This document shows, piece after piece, positions 11,321-23,775 of a stretch of DNA of 64,000 nt. Position numbers and translations under genes: made by a program. Position 1 is the first letter of the stretch; each line of letters starts with the position of its first letter. Source of the DNA: Macrothele yani (taxonomy: Eukaryota; Arthropoda; Arachnida; Araneae; Macrothelidae); the NCBI GenBank assembly GCA_039090855.1, contig CM077002.1, positions 85,006,194 to 85,070,193 on the forward strand, read 5' to 3'. The notes beneath the pieces are model-generated. The model was not told where the DNA came from and did not search any database. It saw only the letters and a list, made by a program, of their open reading frames with translations.

Positions 11321-11340
11321 AGGTTAGGTTAGGTTAGGTT
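11321..11340. repeat. interstitial (TTAGG)n tract, four units
   Basis: Four head-to-tail AGGTT units equal the arthropod telomere repeat TTAGG. The tract is far too short to be a telomere. Such short tracts are common in insect and other arthropod genomes and are a weak pointer to the host group. Confidence 0.85.
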
Positions 11341-11898
11341 AAAAGGGAAATTTGCCTGTAAGTAATACTCTTAAAAAAATGAATTCTGCTTTAAAAAGTC
11401 ATGTCCCCCATCTATGTAGCTAGGGCATATGCAAATTCCCAAAAGCACACTTCAAAAAGAACTACAGTGATCCACATTTCTCACTATTGCCCCTCTATTG
11501 AACATGTAAGCACTAGAATTTCTTATGTGCATGTTTTAGAATAAGGTCAAATCAAAGAAATGTATCTCATTAAACTTTATAAAATCTTTCAGCAGTTGCC
11601 CATTAGTTGCATGTGAACACTAGCAATTAACAGGAACAATCTTGATGCTAGATTAGATCAACACTAGGGCCACATTGCAGCATGAAAGGCGCAACACTTT
11701 CACAACTGGACAACACAGTTCAACGAGTCAACAACATGTATAATCCTTGAATAAAGTTTTCATGCAATTAGGAAAATAAAATAAAACTACTTCACAGATC
11801 ACATTCAGAACTTATCTGCATTCTTAATGTAATGTTATCTTATTTTGTCAATGTACAATCCATACAACTTTCTTTCATACAACAGAAAAGCTAATGCA

Positions 11899-12116
11899 TT
11901 TTTTTTTATATTGGAGGTTTAACGACCACCATGAGCAACTCAATGGGCTATAAGCAGTTGTCCGTCCCTAATTTAGAGCCACTGGTTCCAGGGAAGGGAG
12001 AGAGCCAGCGCCGTAAGACAAACATAACATCCATGTCTCACTAGAATTCGAACCCGGATCCCTTTCGGACGAATGATCAGAAGCCATCGCTTAGACCACT
12101 GCGCCACCGGGGCGGC
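11899..12116 (-). mobile_element. tRNA-derived SINE, minus strand
   Basis: The same family as at 1795-1976, but in reverse and full length. The tRNA-like head is at the right end (reverse complement of GCCGCCCCGGTGGCGCAG) and the body ends at an oligo-T (tail) at 11899-11907. A-box and B-box are both recognisable, and the segment just after the B-box that is missing in the first copy is present here. No clear target-site duplication could be found. Confidence 0.88.
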
Positions 12117-15100
12117 CTAACTGATATTGGAAAAATAGGAATTCGCTTAGATCTAGGTATAGTGTCATGGGAGGCAAAATATTTTAGGAGAATGATTTTG
12201 TTATGCACTTTTTTCGTAAAATGTTCATCATCTACATGAATGTCACCTCACTGAAAAAGCAGTTGACTAAATGCACACTTACACAACATACAGCCTTGCA
12301 AAAATAGAAGTATATATCTTTAAAGGCTACAAAAGTCATAACAAATGCACAGGAACACATACACAAAAGCTACAGCTGAATAACTTTTATTTATAAGCCC
12401 AGCATAAAATATTAACAACTTTCAAAGAACAGATAAGCATATTCCAATACACAAAAGGTGAAACCCAAAAGAAATGACTTTATGAAACACAGAACTAAGC
12501 TTCAGCTGTAGTATTTTTTCTTTTAATATCAACTGAGGAAAAATATATCCATTGCAGTAGATGACAAAATAAAATCTGAAAGAAAATAATGTTTGATTCA
12601 GATTGAAAACTAAATTTAAAACCCACCACAGATGACATGGGGCAAGACAAAATAAATCCTGGGGGGGGGGGATTAGTATCTTATTCTCACAAGAAATTCC
12701 TTCCTTGAATGTAAATGAATGCAAAGGTAGAGGTTACAATGCAATGGTATTTCTAAAAATGTACACTAGTAAGTAACAAGCAGATTGTTTTCTAATGATG
12801 AAAGATGACAAAAAGGCCTTCACAAAGCAATTAAATATATGATATTTTCCAATATTACAGGAACCAAAGTGTGTAACATAAATAGACTCTTTCATAAACC
12901 ATATTGAGAGCCAATAGTATGTAAAATATTTTAGCTTGGACATCCTATGGAATAAAATACAAGAAAACAGTAACAAGAAGTTTCTGCTCATTATACAGAA
13001 GATTTTGATTTGAATAAGTGATTAATCACATGGCATCAAAGGCATACAAAACTTAACAGGAACATACTATAAATATTAAAGCACAAAAAACAAACAAACT
13101 TAAAACTAATTATGTTTCTATTGTGAAATCATTATATGCATCTCAGGAAAGGTGAACTACAAATAACTCAAAACTACATGTCTGTTACAGCCTACATTTT
13201 GTAAAAAAGTTTACATCCTTGAAGAGAGGAGAGCTTCACTATTGGTAAGATGATTTAGCTTGCTGAGACACAGAAAAATATAAATATGTTGCTTCAGTAC
13301 CTGTATAAATGCATTCTTTGAATGAATTACGCACACTGCAAGAGACAAAAATCTAGGACAGCAGAAATCTTAGCATGGAAATGTGTGTTATGTCTCTGAT
13401 TTAAGAACAGGTATGAAATCTTTTAATAATATAAGATTTTCTATTTCATGTCAAGAAAATGTAGAAATAGTTCCTGGGTGTACACATTAAATCAAATTAG
13501 GCTGGCATTAAACTTTGTAAAAATTCCATTTATTTTTCCACGACCTTAATGATTTAGGAACACCACACTTCTAATACTACACATAGTTTTAAGGAGTTAA
13601 TGCAGAACAATGTACAGCATTCATTTCACAAGAACCTTAATTCAATCCCATTTTCTTAACATTGTTTCTTCATACCTCATCATCAAAAAGAGTTTTTACT
13701 TGATGACAAATTAAACAACTCATTTTAATTGCACAATGAAATAGATCTCTTCCCACACAACATATTTATTAAACATGACATGAGGTCATGTGGTTCAGTG
13801 ACAAAACAAATGAATGTGTAGAAACACAAGAGAGAGTCTGCATAACATGTGTTTTAAGCCATGTGACATGGGATAAATTTATACGTTCATAAAACATGGC
13901 TAAAGCAAAGTTTAAGCTAGAATAATTTATAATAAATGTAGCAACCCATATTCCCATTGACAAAACAATGCTTGACAATCAAATCAAAAACAACAGTCCT
14001 GCAATCTAAAATAAATGAAAATGGCATGTATGCAATAAAATTTCAAGAAAACAATTTAAGTAATCATTTTAAAAACCACTGAGAATGGCCCTATAAATGC
14101 ATAAGTATCAACTAAATTGAAAGTTTCTTGAAATGTGCTTACAAGAAGGACAGTCCCACTTGCGCAAGTGCAGCACAATAATATTTTAACTCATTTTAAT
14201 TTAAGTTGATAACAATGAGTAGTTTGTTATTCATTGGGGACAACTGACCATGAGAGAAAGTTGACACATTAACAGGGCAAAGTTCTCCAAATCCAAAAAA
14301 TATAGAAATCTGTCATGGCATCATCAAAACTTTAAACAAACAAAATTCAAAGTTTATTATTAAAAATTTCTTATAGTGGCATCAAAGTGAAACAGCAGAA
14401 TAGCATGAAAATTCTTTTTATCTTCTCCTATCCTATGCCTTCAACAGTATAATATCACTTATCTTCCTTGCCCTATGTTTTCAATAGTATAATGTCTCTT
14501 ATCTTCATTGTACTATGCCTTCAGTGGTGTAATATCACTGATATTCTTTGTTCAGTGCCTTTAATGGTATAACATCTCTTAGATACTGTTGATGGCTTGT
14601 CACTTAAAACTAATTGTCACCAACAGATGACAAGAAGAGAAGACGAGGCCTACTTCCACAATGCTAAATAATTTCCCATGAACCCCACAGTTTTTCATGA
14701 TTTTGAATTCTACCATTTTAAACTTTTTACAAAAAAAAAAAAAAAAACATTTTTTATCATAGCTCATCATAAAACACTTCATTTTTTTCAGTTTAAATGC
14801 CATCACACAATATTTACCATAAAACTTAACATGCATCTGCAAAGTTGACAGAGCAAAAATGATTAATCTGGACGTTTCTCTATACACCACAACTAAAATA
14901 GTTTGCAAGTGCTGGCATCTGCTGTGCCTGTACTGTCAAAGTACATGTAGAAAATTTCAGGGCATCTCTGAAACCAAGTTGATTGGTTTGATTTGGAACT
15001 TCATTATGAGCAGTTGATGCACTCAGCATTGTAATATTTTGAACATGTGACATTTTAAATATTTCAGTTCCCTTATTAAGATGAGCAACATATACTTCTT

Positions 15101-16711
15101 TCCAACTTTTCCATAAAATGCATGGCAAATATCAAGCAATTCTACACGATATAACATATAATCATAAGATACCCAACACTCATGAAAAGGTTTTTTTTTT
15201 ACTTATAAAAGTTTGCGAAATTGTTTCACAAAGTACATTTCACAAAATGCGCCTGAGAAGGATACTTGGAGCTAAAAAGGAAAGGAGACGACTTTTTGGA
15301 TCTGAGGTGTGACTATCTGTTTATATTAAGGCACAGACATGGGAAGTACTTGTGATGATGGCCATTTATTTGCATTAAAATGAAAAAAGAAGAAACCTAC
15401 ATAACAAACTACAGAACAATGAAAGTTTCACAAGCTGAAAACAGTAAATATTGTTGCATTTTTTGCAACCCAACACATAAAAAACACACTGCATTGACAG
15501 CAGAACACCTTGATGAACAGAACAGTTTCATGAAAAGACCTTATGACAGCAAGAAGATGAAATGTCAACAGGGAAAATAGGTCCTAAGAATTTTGGAAAT
15601 CAATAGGCAACATTCCTGCAGAATTTTGAGTTATTAGAAAACAACAGGCAACTTTCCCACGGAATTAGTAAAGGCCAAAAAAAAAAAAAACTTTTCCCCA
15701 TGAACTCCCTTTCCCCCTTAAAAAAAATTACACAGAAGATAGCCACAGGAACACCCTAGTAGTAAAACATGCAAGATTAATTATATTATGTGCAGCATGG
15801 AAAATTCTTAATACTGCAGTAAACTTAACAAGTTCAACACAGGAAGTAACTTTTACATGGTAAGATATAGATGCTTGTAATCGAGTTGCATACTTGCAAA
15901 ACAAATATGATGGGAAGTATTGATACTAAAAAAATTAAGGAATGAAATGAGACATTTAAATTTAACCTGATAATCAATTTTATTCAGTAGAAAACAGGGC
16001 CGTAGCTACCATGAGAGAGCAGGAAAGCAGTTGCCCTGCTAGAATGGTCATAACAGGGGTGTAAAAAATAAAAATGCACAACCTGTGTATAAATTTACTG
16101 ACAATTGTACCAGATAAAGAAAGTTATACACTTCAACATTTCCTTTTTTAAGACTTTAATTAGCAGCATACACTATTTCGTTCAGCTAACATGGGTACCT
16201 ACATTGTGAGGTTCACACCCCACAATGTTGTCCAAAACAACAGATGGAGGTATATAAAAAAATATGCAGATACATCTAAACTTTGTGACATTTCCAAATA
16301 ATCCATTGGGATGAAAAGTAAATTAGCCATTTGTGTTTGTTGCAGAAAGCTTTTCTGGGTGTTTAACTTTGAAGGAAACCTTCCCAAGCATTACCTGAAG
16401 GCATCTTCCTATTGTTATGTTTACTGTCTAGTACACATTTGTTTTGTGCTTCTGCATTTCTTTGGAGTGTTGTGTTGTCAGCATTCAGAAGACTTTTACA
16501 TTTTCTTGATGTTTACAGCTATTGGTTTTTTGAAAAGTGTGAGAAAGTAAAAACTGTGTGATATTTGAATTGAAATGGGGAACTTTTAAACTCAAAAGAG
16601 GTGTAATTTCAAGTCTCACCCTCCCAGAGAAGAAAAGCTTACTCTGGCATTGCTAGGAAACCAAGGAGAAATAAAAGTAACTAAGACAGAGGAGATTAGA
16701 AAAACCATAGC
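12117..16711. other. AT-rich intergenic sequence, no gene seen
   Basis: Nothing recognisable as coding. Contains a G10 run at about 12661-12670, oligo-A runs, a 40-bp minisatellite (separate entry) and, near 16000, a short GC-richer phrase (GGCCGTAGCTACC) resembling the end of a non-autonomous transposon. Short ORFs here lack any family signature. Confidence 0.6.
14418..14590. repeat. 40-bp minisatellite, about four copies
   Basis: Units begin TATGCCTTCAACAGTATAAT and repeat every 40 bp from 14434, with an incomplete unit before the first and a diverged last unit. Copies differ by several substitutions each, so the array is old. Confidence 0.85.
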
Positions 16712-17160
16712 AACGAAATTTATACATACATATCACTAAGCTGGTCTCTGAGATTCAGAGGTTAGCTCCACAAAGAAATACAAACCACCAGATTAATTTT
16801 TAACCGATTATTTACTTACTGTTGCCATATCAAACTTCTCCATTTACAGCGATCTTGACATACAACACGGGCTTCACTGACATCCATCACATGACGTACA
16901 TAAGACCTTTTATACTTCATACTCATAATCTTTTCTCACGCAGACACTCCTGAATCTGATCCTCCCATGACTTCCTTGGCTTTACTCTGCCTTTCTTTTT
17001 TACCACTTGGGCTGAAAAATTTTTCTTTGTAAGCATCTCATCACTCATTCTTTCAACATGGCCAAACCACTTAAGAATATTAGTTTTCACTTTACTAACA
17101 ACATTCTGCCTAACATTACACAACTGCAGCACATCTTCAATCCTCATACGATCATAGTGA
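16712..17160 (-). pseudogene. RTE-like LINE 3' fragment (same family as 1-2611)
   Basis: Minus strand. The C-terminal end of the LINE protein is readable: MRIEDVLQLCNVRQN, ILKWFGHVERMSDEMLTKK and PRKSWEDQIQECL, which is the typical tail after the reverse transcriptase. The 3' untranslated part (16915 to 16712) includes TTTCTTTGTGGAGCTAACCT, which is matched by the end of the copy at 48200-48285. The fragment is 5'-truncated at about 17160, as expected from incomplete reverse transcription. Confidence 0.82.
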
Positions 17161-17204
17161 AAAAAAGAGAAAATAATCAAAGTTAAATATAATATAACAC
17201 ACAA

Positions 17205-17560
17205 GAAGTACCGGGTGTTTCACTGGGTAGTGACCAAAGAAAGAGGCAATAAAATTAACTTACTTTACTGGAAGAGGAAAAAGACGTTTAAAGGAGTAAG
17301 AGTAGGCAAAATGATGACATGCTCCACATGATGACCATCCACTGTCACGACGTGGCGAATATGTGCTTCAAGTGACGGAAAGATGTTTGATGGGATCCAT
17401 GCAATTTCCTGTTGGATGGCAGGTCGGAGGTCAAACAGTGTTCACGGGTTGTCCTGGTACACCTGATCTTTCAGATAGCTCCACAAGAAGAAGTCGAGCG
17501 GCGTTAAATGGGGGCTGTATGTAGGCCAAAAGAGACCAGCTGAAAAATGTTGGGGGAATG
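17205..17560 (-). pseudogene. IS630/Tc1-mariner-type transposase C-terminal fragment
   Basis: Minus-strand reading gives YSPHLTPLDFFLWSYLKDQV, then TLFDLRPAIQQEIAWIP. The pattern of (S)P-x-LTPLDFFLW, followed by LKD-VY and a TL-x-L-x-x-I segment, is the end of the DDE domain in a group of Tc1/mariner-like transposases. Only the third catalytic-acid region and the tail remain. The left end near 17210 (GGGTGTTTCACTGGGTAGTG) may be the terminal inverted repeat. On the right it ends in a 14-bp-arm inverted repeat at 17557-17596, next to the Tc1-like element that starts at 17630. Confidence 0.65.
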
Positions 17561-17629
17561 AGTGGTGATGGCCCAACAAGGTCATCACCACTCATTGCAC
17601 ACTAAGCAGCTAAATCCTAACTTATCATA

Positions 17630-19170
17630 CACTGCCGGACAATTGCTAAGGACGGATGACAATAGCAACGATAGCAACCATAAAATGGAAGGCAGGAAAA
17701 TGTGGAAATTAGCATAAGTGCGGGATACAGCAAGACGTGTTGTGCGTATGCAAATTTTGGATTGCCGAACTTGTTCGTGATATCATAGCGCTGATAAGAG
17801 ATATAAAGGATTTGACGCGTATTGACCGCTGTTGTTCAAACGCAAAGTTGAAAGGGAAAGAATCAATTGACGAACTTGCAATTTTCAGTATGTCTTCCCG
17901 ACATCACCTAGATGATTTTACACGCGGCCGTATTAATGGCAAGATTGAAGAAGGGCGAAAAATAACTGATGTTGCCAGGGAGTTCGACGTCAGCCACATT
18001 GTTGTTTCAAGGCTTTGAAAATCATTTCAAACAAATGGAGAGTGTAGCAAACGTCACGGGGGAGGTCGTGTTGGTAGTACGACACCTGCAGAAGATCGGT
18101 ACATAGTGCTATCAACAAAAAGACACCGGCGCAGCACAGCTAGTGAGGTAGCAAATCAGTTTATGGCTGCTACTGGCAAGCGGATCTCCCGAAAAACTGT
18201 CGCCAGACGTTTGCATGAAGGAGGACTATACGCCCGCCGTCCTGTTGTGTGCATCCCATTAGCCAGACGTCACCGTACCACCAGTTTGCAATGGTGCCAT
18301 CAACATCGCAATTGGACTGATAATGACTGGTCTGCCGTCCTCTTCTTAGATAAGAGTAGATACAGTCTAGCGTCTGATTGTCGACTACAACTGATCTGGC
18401 ATGATAGTGGTACTGCATATTGTCCAGCAAACATACAGGAAAGGGACCGATATCCGACATGTAGTGTCATGGTATGGGCTGGCATCATGATCAATGGCCG
18501 TACGTCCTTCTATGTGTTTCCAACTGGGACTATGACTGGCCAACAATACATTAATGATGTTCTGCTACCTCATGTTCGCATGTTCCGTGGTGCTGTCAGT
18601 GATAGATTCATTTTCATGGACGACAACGCAACACGTCATCGAACAGTCGCTGTCCAGGAGTGTCTTGAGAGTGAGGATATTCAACGCCTCGTATGGCCAG
18701 CACGTTCTCCAGATCTGAATCCCATTGAAAATGTGTGGGATGCTTTGGGGAGGAGTCTTGCTGGTCGTCAATGCCCTCCAATAAACAAGGACACCCTCAT
18801 CCGTGCACTGACAGAGGAATGGGATAAATTACCTCAACAGCTGCTTGATAATGTTGTGCAAAGCATGACACGACGTGTGGAATCTTGCATGGCCCTCCAT
18901 GGTGGCCATATCCCGTATTGACATCTTAAGCCGGAACGCCTGCAGACGGTAATTGCATTTTTTCCACGTTTACGTATTCTGCGCAAAATGGCCTGTTTGT
19001 CCCTTGAACACGTTCCAAAGCCTTCTGGATTTCAGAGCACAATAAATTGTTTTTCTTGTAATGTTCTGGCATTCTGACATTATTTTATTTCACTTGGCAT
19101 CCAACCACACTTACTTTTTTATACGCTATATAGCCGTTTATGATCCGTCCTTAGCAATTGTCCAGCAGTG
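17630..19170 (+). mobile_element. Tc1-like DNA transposon, complete with TIRs
   Basis: Terminal inverted repeats of about 28 bp begin CACTGCCGGACAATTGCTAA on the left and CACTGCTGGACAATTGCTAA on the right (reverse complement), with one mismatch in that stretch. Both ends are flanked by TA (17628-17629 and 19171-19172), the hallmark of Tc1/mariner insertion. The 1541-bp element holds a single transposase gene with one stop codon. It is the best preserved transposon in the window. Confidence 0.95.
17890..18921 (+). pseudogene. Tc1-like transposase, one premature stop
   Basis: The protein would be 343 residues, the usual Tc1 length. The ATG at 17890 (MSSRHHLDDFTRGRI) is chosen because it begins at the first helix-turn-helix; the frame is open further upstream without homology. 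The N-terminal paired-like DNA-binding domain covers residues 1-110, with a second HTH around residues 85-112. The DDE domain has Asp154 (LFLDKSRYS), Asp245 (FMDDNATRHR) and Glu280 (DLNPIENVWDALG). The spacing between the last two is 34 residues, so this is DD34E. The only lesion seen is an in-frame TGA at codon 43 (18016-18018), where relatives often have Trp or Arg. All three catalytic residues are present. The closest relative in the window is the decayed element at 55970-57330. Confidence 0.92.
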
Positions 19171-21179
19171 TAGTTGAGGGGTGCTTAAGTTTATTGGGCC
19201 CAGGGCGTCAGAAACCCTAAATCTGGCCCTGACAGAGACAAAATCAGTCAATGCACGAACAATGGATGCAAAGCTAAAACACAGAGCTGTCATCAAAATT
19301 TTGATGTTCATACAAGTCTGAACAAAGTATATTATAAGCAGATAACTTACATCAGCAAAGAGCAGGGAAAACAACTATGGAAAGAGAAAAGAAAACAGGG
19401 ACAAATCACAAAGTGGGTGGCAATCAACTGCGAGTGCTGAGAACTGGGAGATGACTTAATACTGATGGACAAGAGCATAGCCACCTGGACAAAAACTGAT
19501 TAATTGCATTGTTGGTAAGTGTTCCACAGAAGTAATCATCATAGTGCTATTGGGAAGTGTGTGACAAGTAGATTCTTCATCAGCTGACAGCTAATTTTAC
19601 GAGCAACAAGTGGGAGGCGTGCAATGAATTGCTTGCAATGTCTGAACACCACAAAGACATTTTTCATTTATTGACTTTTTAAATCCTGAGAACAAGATGA
19701 TGCTTGGGCACATCCATATGACAGAAACAAAAAATCAGTCAATGCATGGCAGTACTGCACCTCATCTGAGAAGCTTCAAGCTCAATAATCAGCAAAAAAA
19801 AGTTATGGCTACAACCTTACAAAGATGATGGTATTATAGTCAAGGATTTTCTGAAGCACAGTACAACAATGAACAGTGCCCAATGTACTATGACACACAA
19901 GAAGTTTTAGCAAAAAATCAGAAAAAACAGGGCCACAGAAAGACCTCAAAATCTACCCATACAGATTATGACAATGCCCACTCTCACAGGTATCTTGCCA
20001 CCAAACACACACTAAGAGGTGTATTGATTATATATGAACTAAGATATAAACACTAATCCAAAGAATTTATGAGCCCCCCTCCCCATTTTTTATTCTTTAC
20101 ATACACACTGTAGAATTTATGGGGATCAATATCTGTGCTCAGCTAAGAGCATTTGTTAAGATTTATGAAGAGTTGTCAAAATAGCAAAACTTAGCAAGAA
20201 AACTTCTAAACAAACAACTGGGGAGCAAATATGTATGGAAATAACTGAATATATTGAAACAAACAAAATTTTCAGGTAAAGCTGAACAAGTTTATAAAAA
20301 AAATGGGGCAGATTCAATGAAAAGAAAGATCAATGGCTTAATATCAAAAGTCCAATCTTAAAACACTGAGGATCAAATAGCAACGTTTTGTTCACAATGA
20401 AGCTATAATCTGCCTGTAGATTTATTATCTATATTAAATGATACTGTAAAATCATGGAACATAATAAAACCATACATAGTAAAACTTAAAACTGCTTTAA
20501 ACATGACTTTTTTCAGTTTTATATGAAGAAATGAGATCAGAGTACTGATCTTTGCTTTTTATTAACAAGTCCATTACCTGCCAAATGGAAAAGTTTTGCT
20601 GAGAGTCCATTAGATAAAAATATTAAAAAAATTTCTAAGAATGATTCCCAGTGTAGAATTATGTCGGAGGATACCTATTGGCTCCAAAAATAGCTTACTT
20701 GGGTAACATAATAGATGACTTGAATGAATCTGATTATAAATTAATTAGGAAATTATGATTTTTACAGGTACTTTAGGATTTTTTTTAACTTTTTTTTTCA
20801 ACTTTCAAAAAACAACAACAAAAGCAATAAAAAATGCTGCAATGTTTCAAATAAAACAGGATTAGATAGACTTATACAAAATACAGGACACAATATTAAT
20901 AAGGTTGTTTCCGTAATATTATAGCTCATCAAATATGCACCTTAAAAAATAAAAATACAGAAAAATAAAAAAATAAAAAAAAACTGGGACAGAAAAAAAG
21001 AGATAGTGTGCTATAATTAACAACCACAAGAATTTGGTAGTTACAAATTGAGTGGCAACACTTACTCAGATGATGGAGTCCCAACAATTAGAAGATGGCA
21101 CTCAACTTAAAAAAAAAACTTTTCAAGTTAAAAAAAATAATAGGCAAGAAAACCCAATAAGCAACCATACAAAGAATGT

Positions 21180-21430
21180 ATTAATTTCTCCAACATGACT
21201 GCTTCATTGAAAAGATCACTTAGCTGAAAGGTCCTTTTATTGAAATGATCAGCTTACTGAAGAGTTACTTAATTGAAAACATTCCTTAACTACAATACAT
21301 GGTTATATTACTAAAATGATAACTTTACTGAAGGGTTAAGTTTACAGATCAATCAGGTTATCAAAGTGTTAATTTCAAACAAGGGTCAGTTTATCAAAAT
21401 GTTTGCATTTTACTAAAGGATCCATTGCAG
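21180..21430. repeat. degenerate short-period repeat array A
   Basis: The phrase (T)TACTGAAA-G-GATCA-TT recurs in variants roughly every 20 to 30 bases, for example TTATTGAAATGATCAGCTTA and TTACTAAAATGATAACTTTA. The period is irregular. It looks like an eroded minisatellite and matches the array at 21960-22175. Confidence 0.6.
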
Positions 21431-21959
21431 TGTAGTGGCTTTCTTGGATATGTTTATATAACAGGTCTCATATTTTTTATTCATCTCTCTAAATGCTTTT
21501 GTAAGATGTCATTAGAGATTTTCTTTTCTGCAATATGTCAAAAACACAGACTGCTTAGATCTGGGCTTTAGGTGACACTTTCAAGAAAAATGGATACAGT
21601 GCTTTCAAAAGAACTATATCTTTCTTTAAAAAGATTACCAAGATTACTAATCAATAATAACACAGCTCAGTGAAATTACTTTTAATAACTACTAAATTAG
21701 TTAAGTATGCTACTTACGCCAAATATTTTATGAATGTTATGTGTGACTGCACTCAGGAAAAAAATTAATCAGACTGGCACTTCAAAATATAACAAAAACT
21801 CAATTAGGTATCAGATTGACCCTTGTAAACATAACAAAAACTCAATCATGGTTTTTAAATCATACGACAGAGAGGCATCTGTATTATGCCTATCTGACCA
21901 GTACAACGATGGCTGCTTCATTAACTTATTATTTCACTGCTATCCAACTATTCAATAAA

Positions 21960-22175
21960 ACAACTTACAGAGAAATAATACTCATAATTTCAATAAAAAG
22001 ATCTTTCACTAAAATGATTTTTTTCCATGAAAGAACTCTTTGGTGAAATTAACTTTTTAGAAAAATTACCTCTAATTAAAATGGACTTTTCAGTGAAACA
22101 ATCTTTTGATGATATGAAGCTTTCAGTAAAAGACTTGGTGAAATGAATCTTTTGGTCAAATGAGAAATGAGTCAT
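21960..22175. repeat. degenerate short-period repeat array B
   Basis: Variants of TTTCACTAAAATGAT, TTTGGTGAAATTAA and TTCAGTGAAACAAT recur about every 22 bases. Translated on the minus strand this gives a repetitive Phe/Ser/Lys string (for example FTKSFTESFISSKDCF), which is a by-product of the repeat rather than a gene. Confidence 0.6.
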
Positions 22176-23715
22176 AAAAACTATAATTTTCTAATCAATT
22201 TAAATAATAAAAAAGTAGACATGCTTTCTATTATATCTTGATCATAAATTGCAAGAAACACAGAAGGATAACTGCCATGCATAAATAAAATTAACAGATT
22301 TGAAGACAAAATTCGTTTTGCGAAAATGTGGTGGTAAAAAAGTGGTTGATAAATTAAGTATAATTACTGTTTTGTAGAATAAATCTTGAGGAAGAACTAT
22401 AAGACTTAGAAGGGCAAAACTTATGTATGCTTGAAGAAAAGCTTCGTCATTACTTTGAATTACTGACATGAAGTTTGACTAGGATGAAAATCCATTTGCA
22501 CCTTTGTCAATTGTTTGATTTAATAAATAATCAGAGTACATGATTTCAGTTCTGGTTCATTATAAGAAAAAAATATTTCCTGATCACAGAGAAAACTATG
22601 AATAGGTTTCTAATATTAGTTACCAACTGCCAACACAAATCAAGTTTCCTTTAGACAATCACATCAAGAATTTAAAGAGATCTCTAAAAAGTCTTGTTCA
22701 GGAATGATGCAAAGTTGTTTTGAATGTACCATCATAATGAAAGATGTTAATTTCATAGGAGACAGACAGACAGAAACAGAGGGAGAGAAACAAGCTCAAA
22801 TGTTTCATTAAAATGTGCAGATATTAAAAAAAATTACTATTACATTTGTAGAATAAAGCACAATGTGAAAGAAAAGAAACTAGAAACTGTATGCCCTGGA
22901 AACATGTTCAAAAGTGTTGAAAGTAAAATAAGTGTGGTGAAAACGCGCATTTTAGGAAGAAGATGGCTATACACAATGAAAGCACAATTTATTATACACA
23001 CTGCACTCATCCACTTACCATACCCTGCAGCAATAATGTGGCCAGCCAAAACCCACTGCAGGATATAAATAGCAGATACCTACCAGCTGAATGGCATACC
23101 TGTAGCTGTTATAATGGGTAAACACAAAGAGTTAGCGAGTTCAATCTTATGCAGACAGCCAGCATGTGGAAATGGGTAAACACAGCAAGCCAGTGTGAGG
23201 AAGAGCTCCATCTTTATGACTGAAGAATGTCTTAAGATTTCTGTGTGCAGTCATCACGTGTGTACTAGAACTATATCAAAGCCTCATTCGTTGGGGGAAA
23301 TGTATCCATAAATTGACTGTTGATGTTTTAGGTAAGCACTGCATCTCCTGTAATGCAATGTCAGAACAGAGGGCCAGAGTGGATAGAATAATGCCAGCAC
23401 TGAATGACAGATAGCCTAGAAAAGACCATTTGATGTATGACAGCATATCTATACTATGGCAGCTGATGCCCACATACAGTGTACCCTTGAAAACAACAAA
23501 TCCCTGAACTATAAGGAACATTGCCACTGAACCATGAAAGACTGGTAACAAATAGCTTGTTTCATTAAATCAAGGTTCCATCTACAACATATTAGTGGGA
23601 GTACGCTCATGTGGTGTAGGCTACACGAGGCCATACCTCAACTGTTCAGTTGAGGTGTTACAGGCAAGGCAGTGAAATGTTCTGGGGCATGTTTACATGG
23701 GCTACCTTGAGGCCA

Positions 23716-23775
23716 TAGGCACCGACTATGCGGGGGGCAATGGGGGTCGATTGCTCCCCCCATGATTAGACCACA
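23716..23775. repeat. GC-rich hairpin, possible transposon end
   Basis: GGCACCGACTATGC is followed by a G6/C6 imperfect hairpin (GGGGGGCAATGGGGG then ATTGCTCCCCCC, about 23732-23761). Such sequences are typical of the ends of non-autonomous DNA transposons in invertebrates. It may be the left end of an element that includes the reading frame at 24545. Confidence 0.4.

Larger units (their letters stand above)
9561..11898. other. AT-rich intergenic sequence, no gene seen
   Basis: No coding family was recognised. It holds oligo-T and oligo-A runs, a (CA)n microsatellite at about 10718-10762 and a short (AGGTT)4 tract at 11321-11340. An ORF at 9687-9878 is short, Gln- and Asn-rich and unsupported. 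Confidence 0.6.
19171..23715. other. AT-rich intergenic sequence, no gene seen
   Basis: No coding region recognised. A short GC-rich phrase at 19195-19235 (GGGCCCAGGGCGTCAG) may be the end of an unidentified element into which the Tc1 jumped. Two degenerate short-period arrays (21180-21430 and 21960-22175) are listed separately. ORFs here are short and without family signature. Confidence 0.6.

Noticed and set aside
14600..15128. Minus-strand ORFs of 102 and 82 residues
   Set aside because: No family motif, start context or splice signal; frames of this length are expected here by chance.
18170..18494. Minus-strand ORFs within the Tc1-like element
   Set aside because: Shadows of the transposase, whose DDE motifs lie on the plus strand.
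21990..22175. Repetitive 61-residue protein
   Set aside because: The periodic Phe/Ser/Lys pattern is a product of the underlying degenerate DNA repeat.
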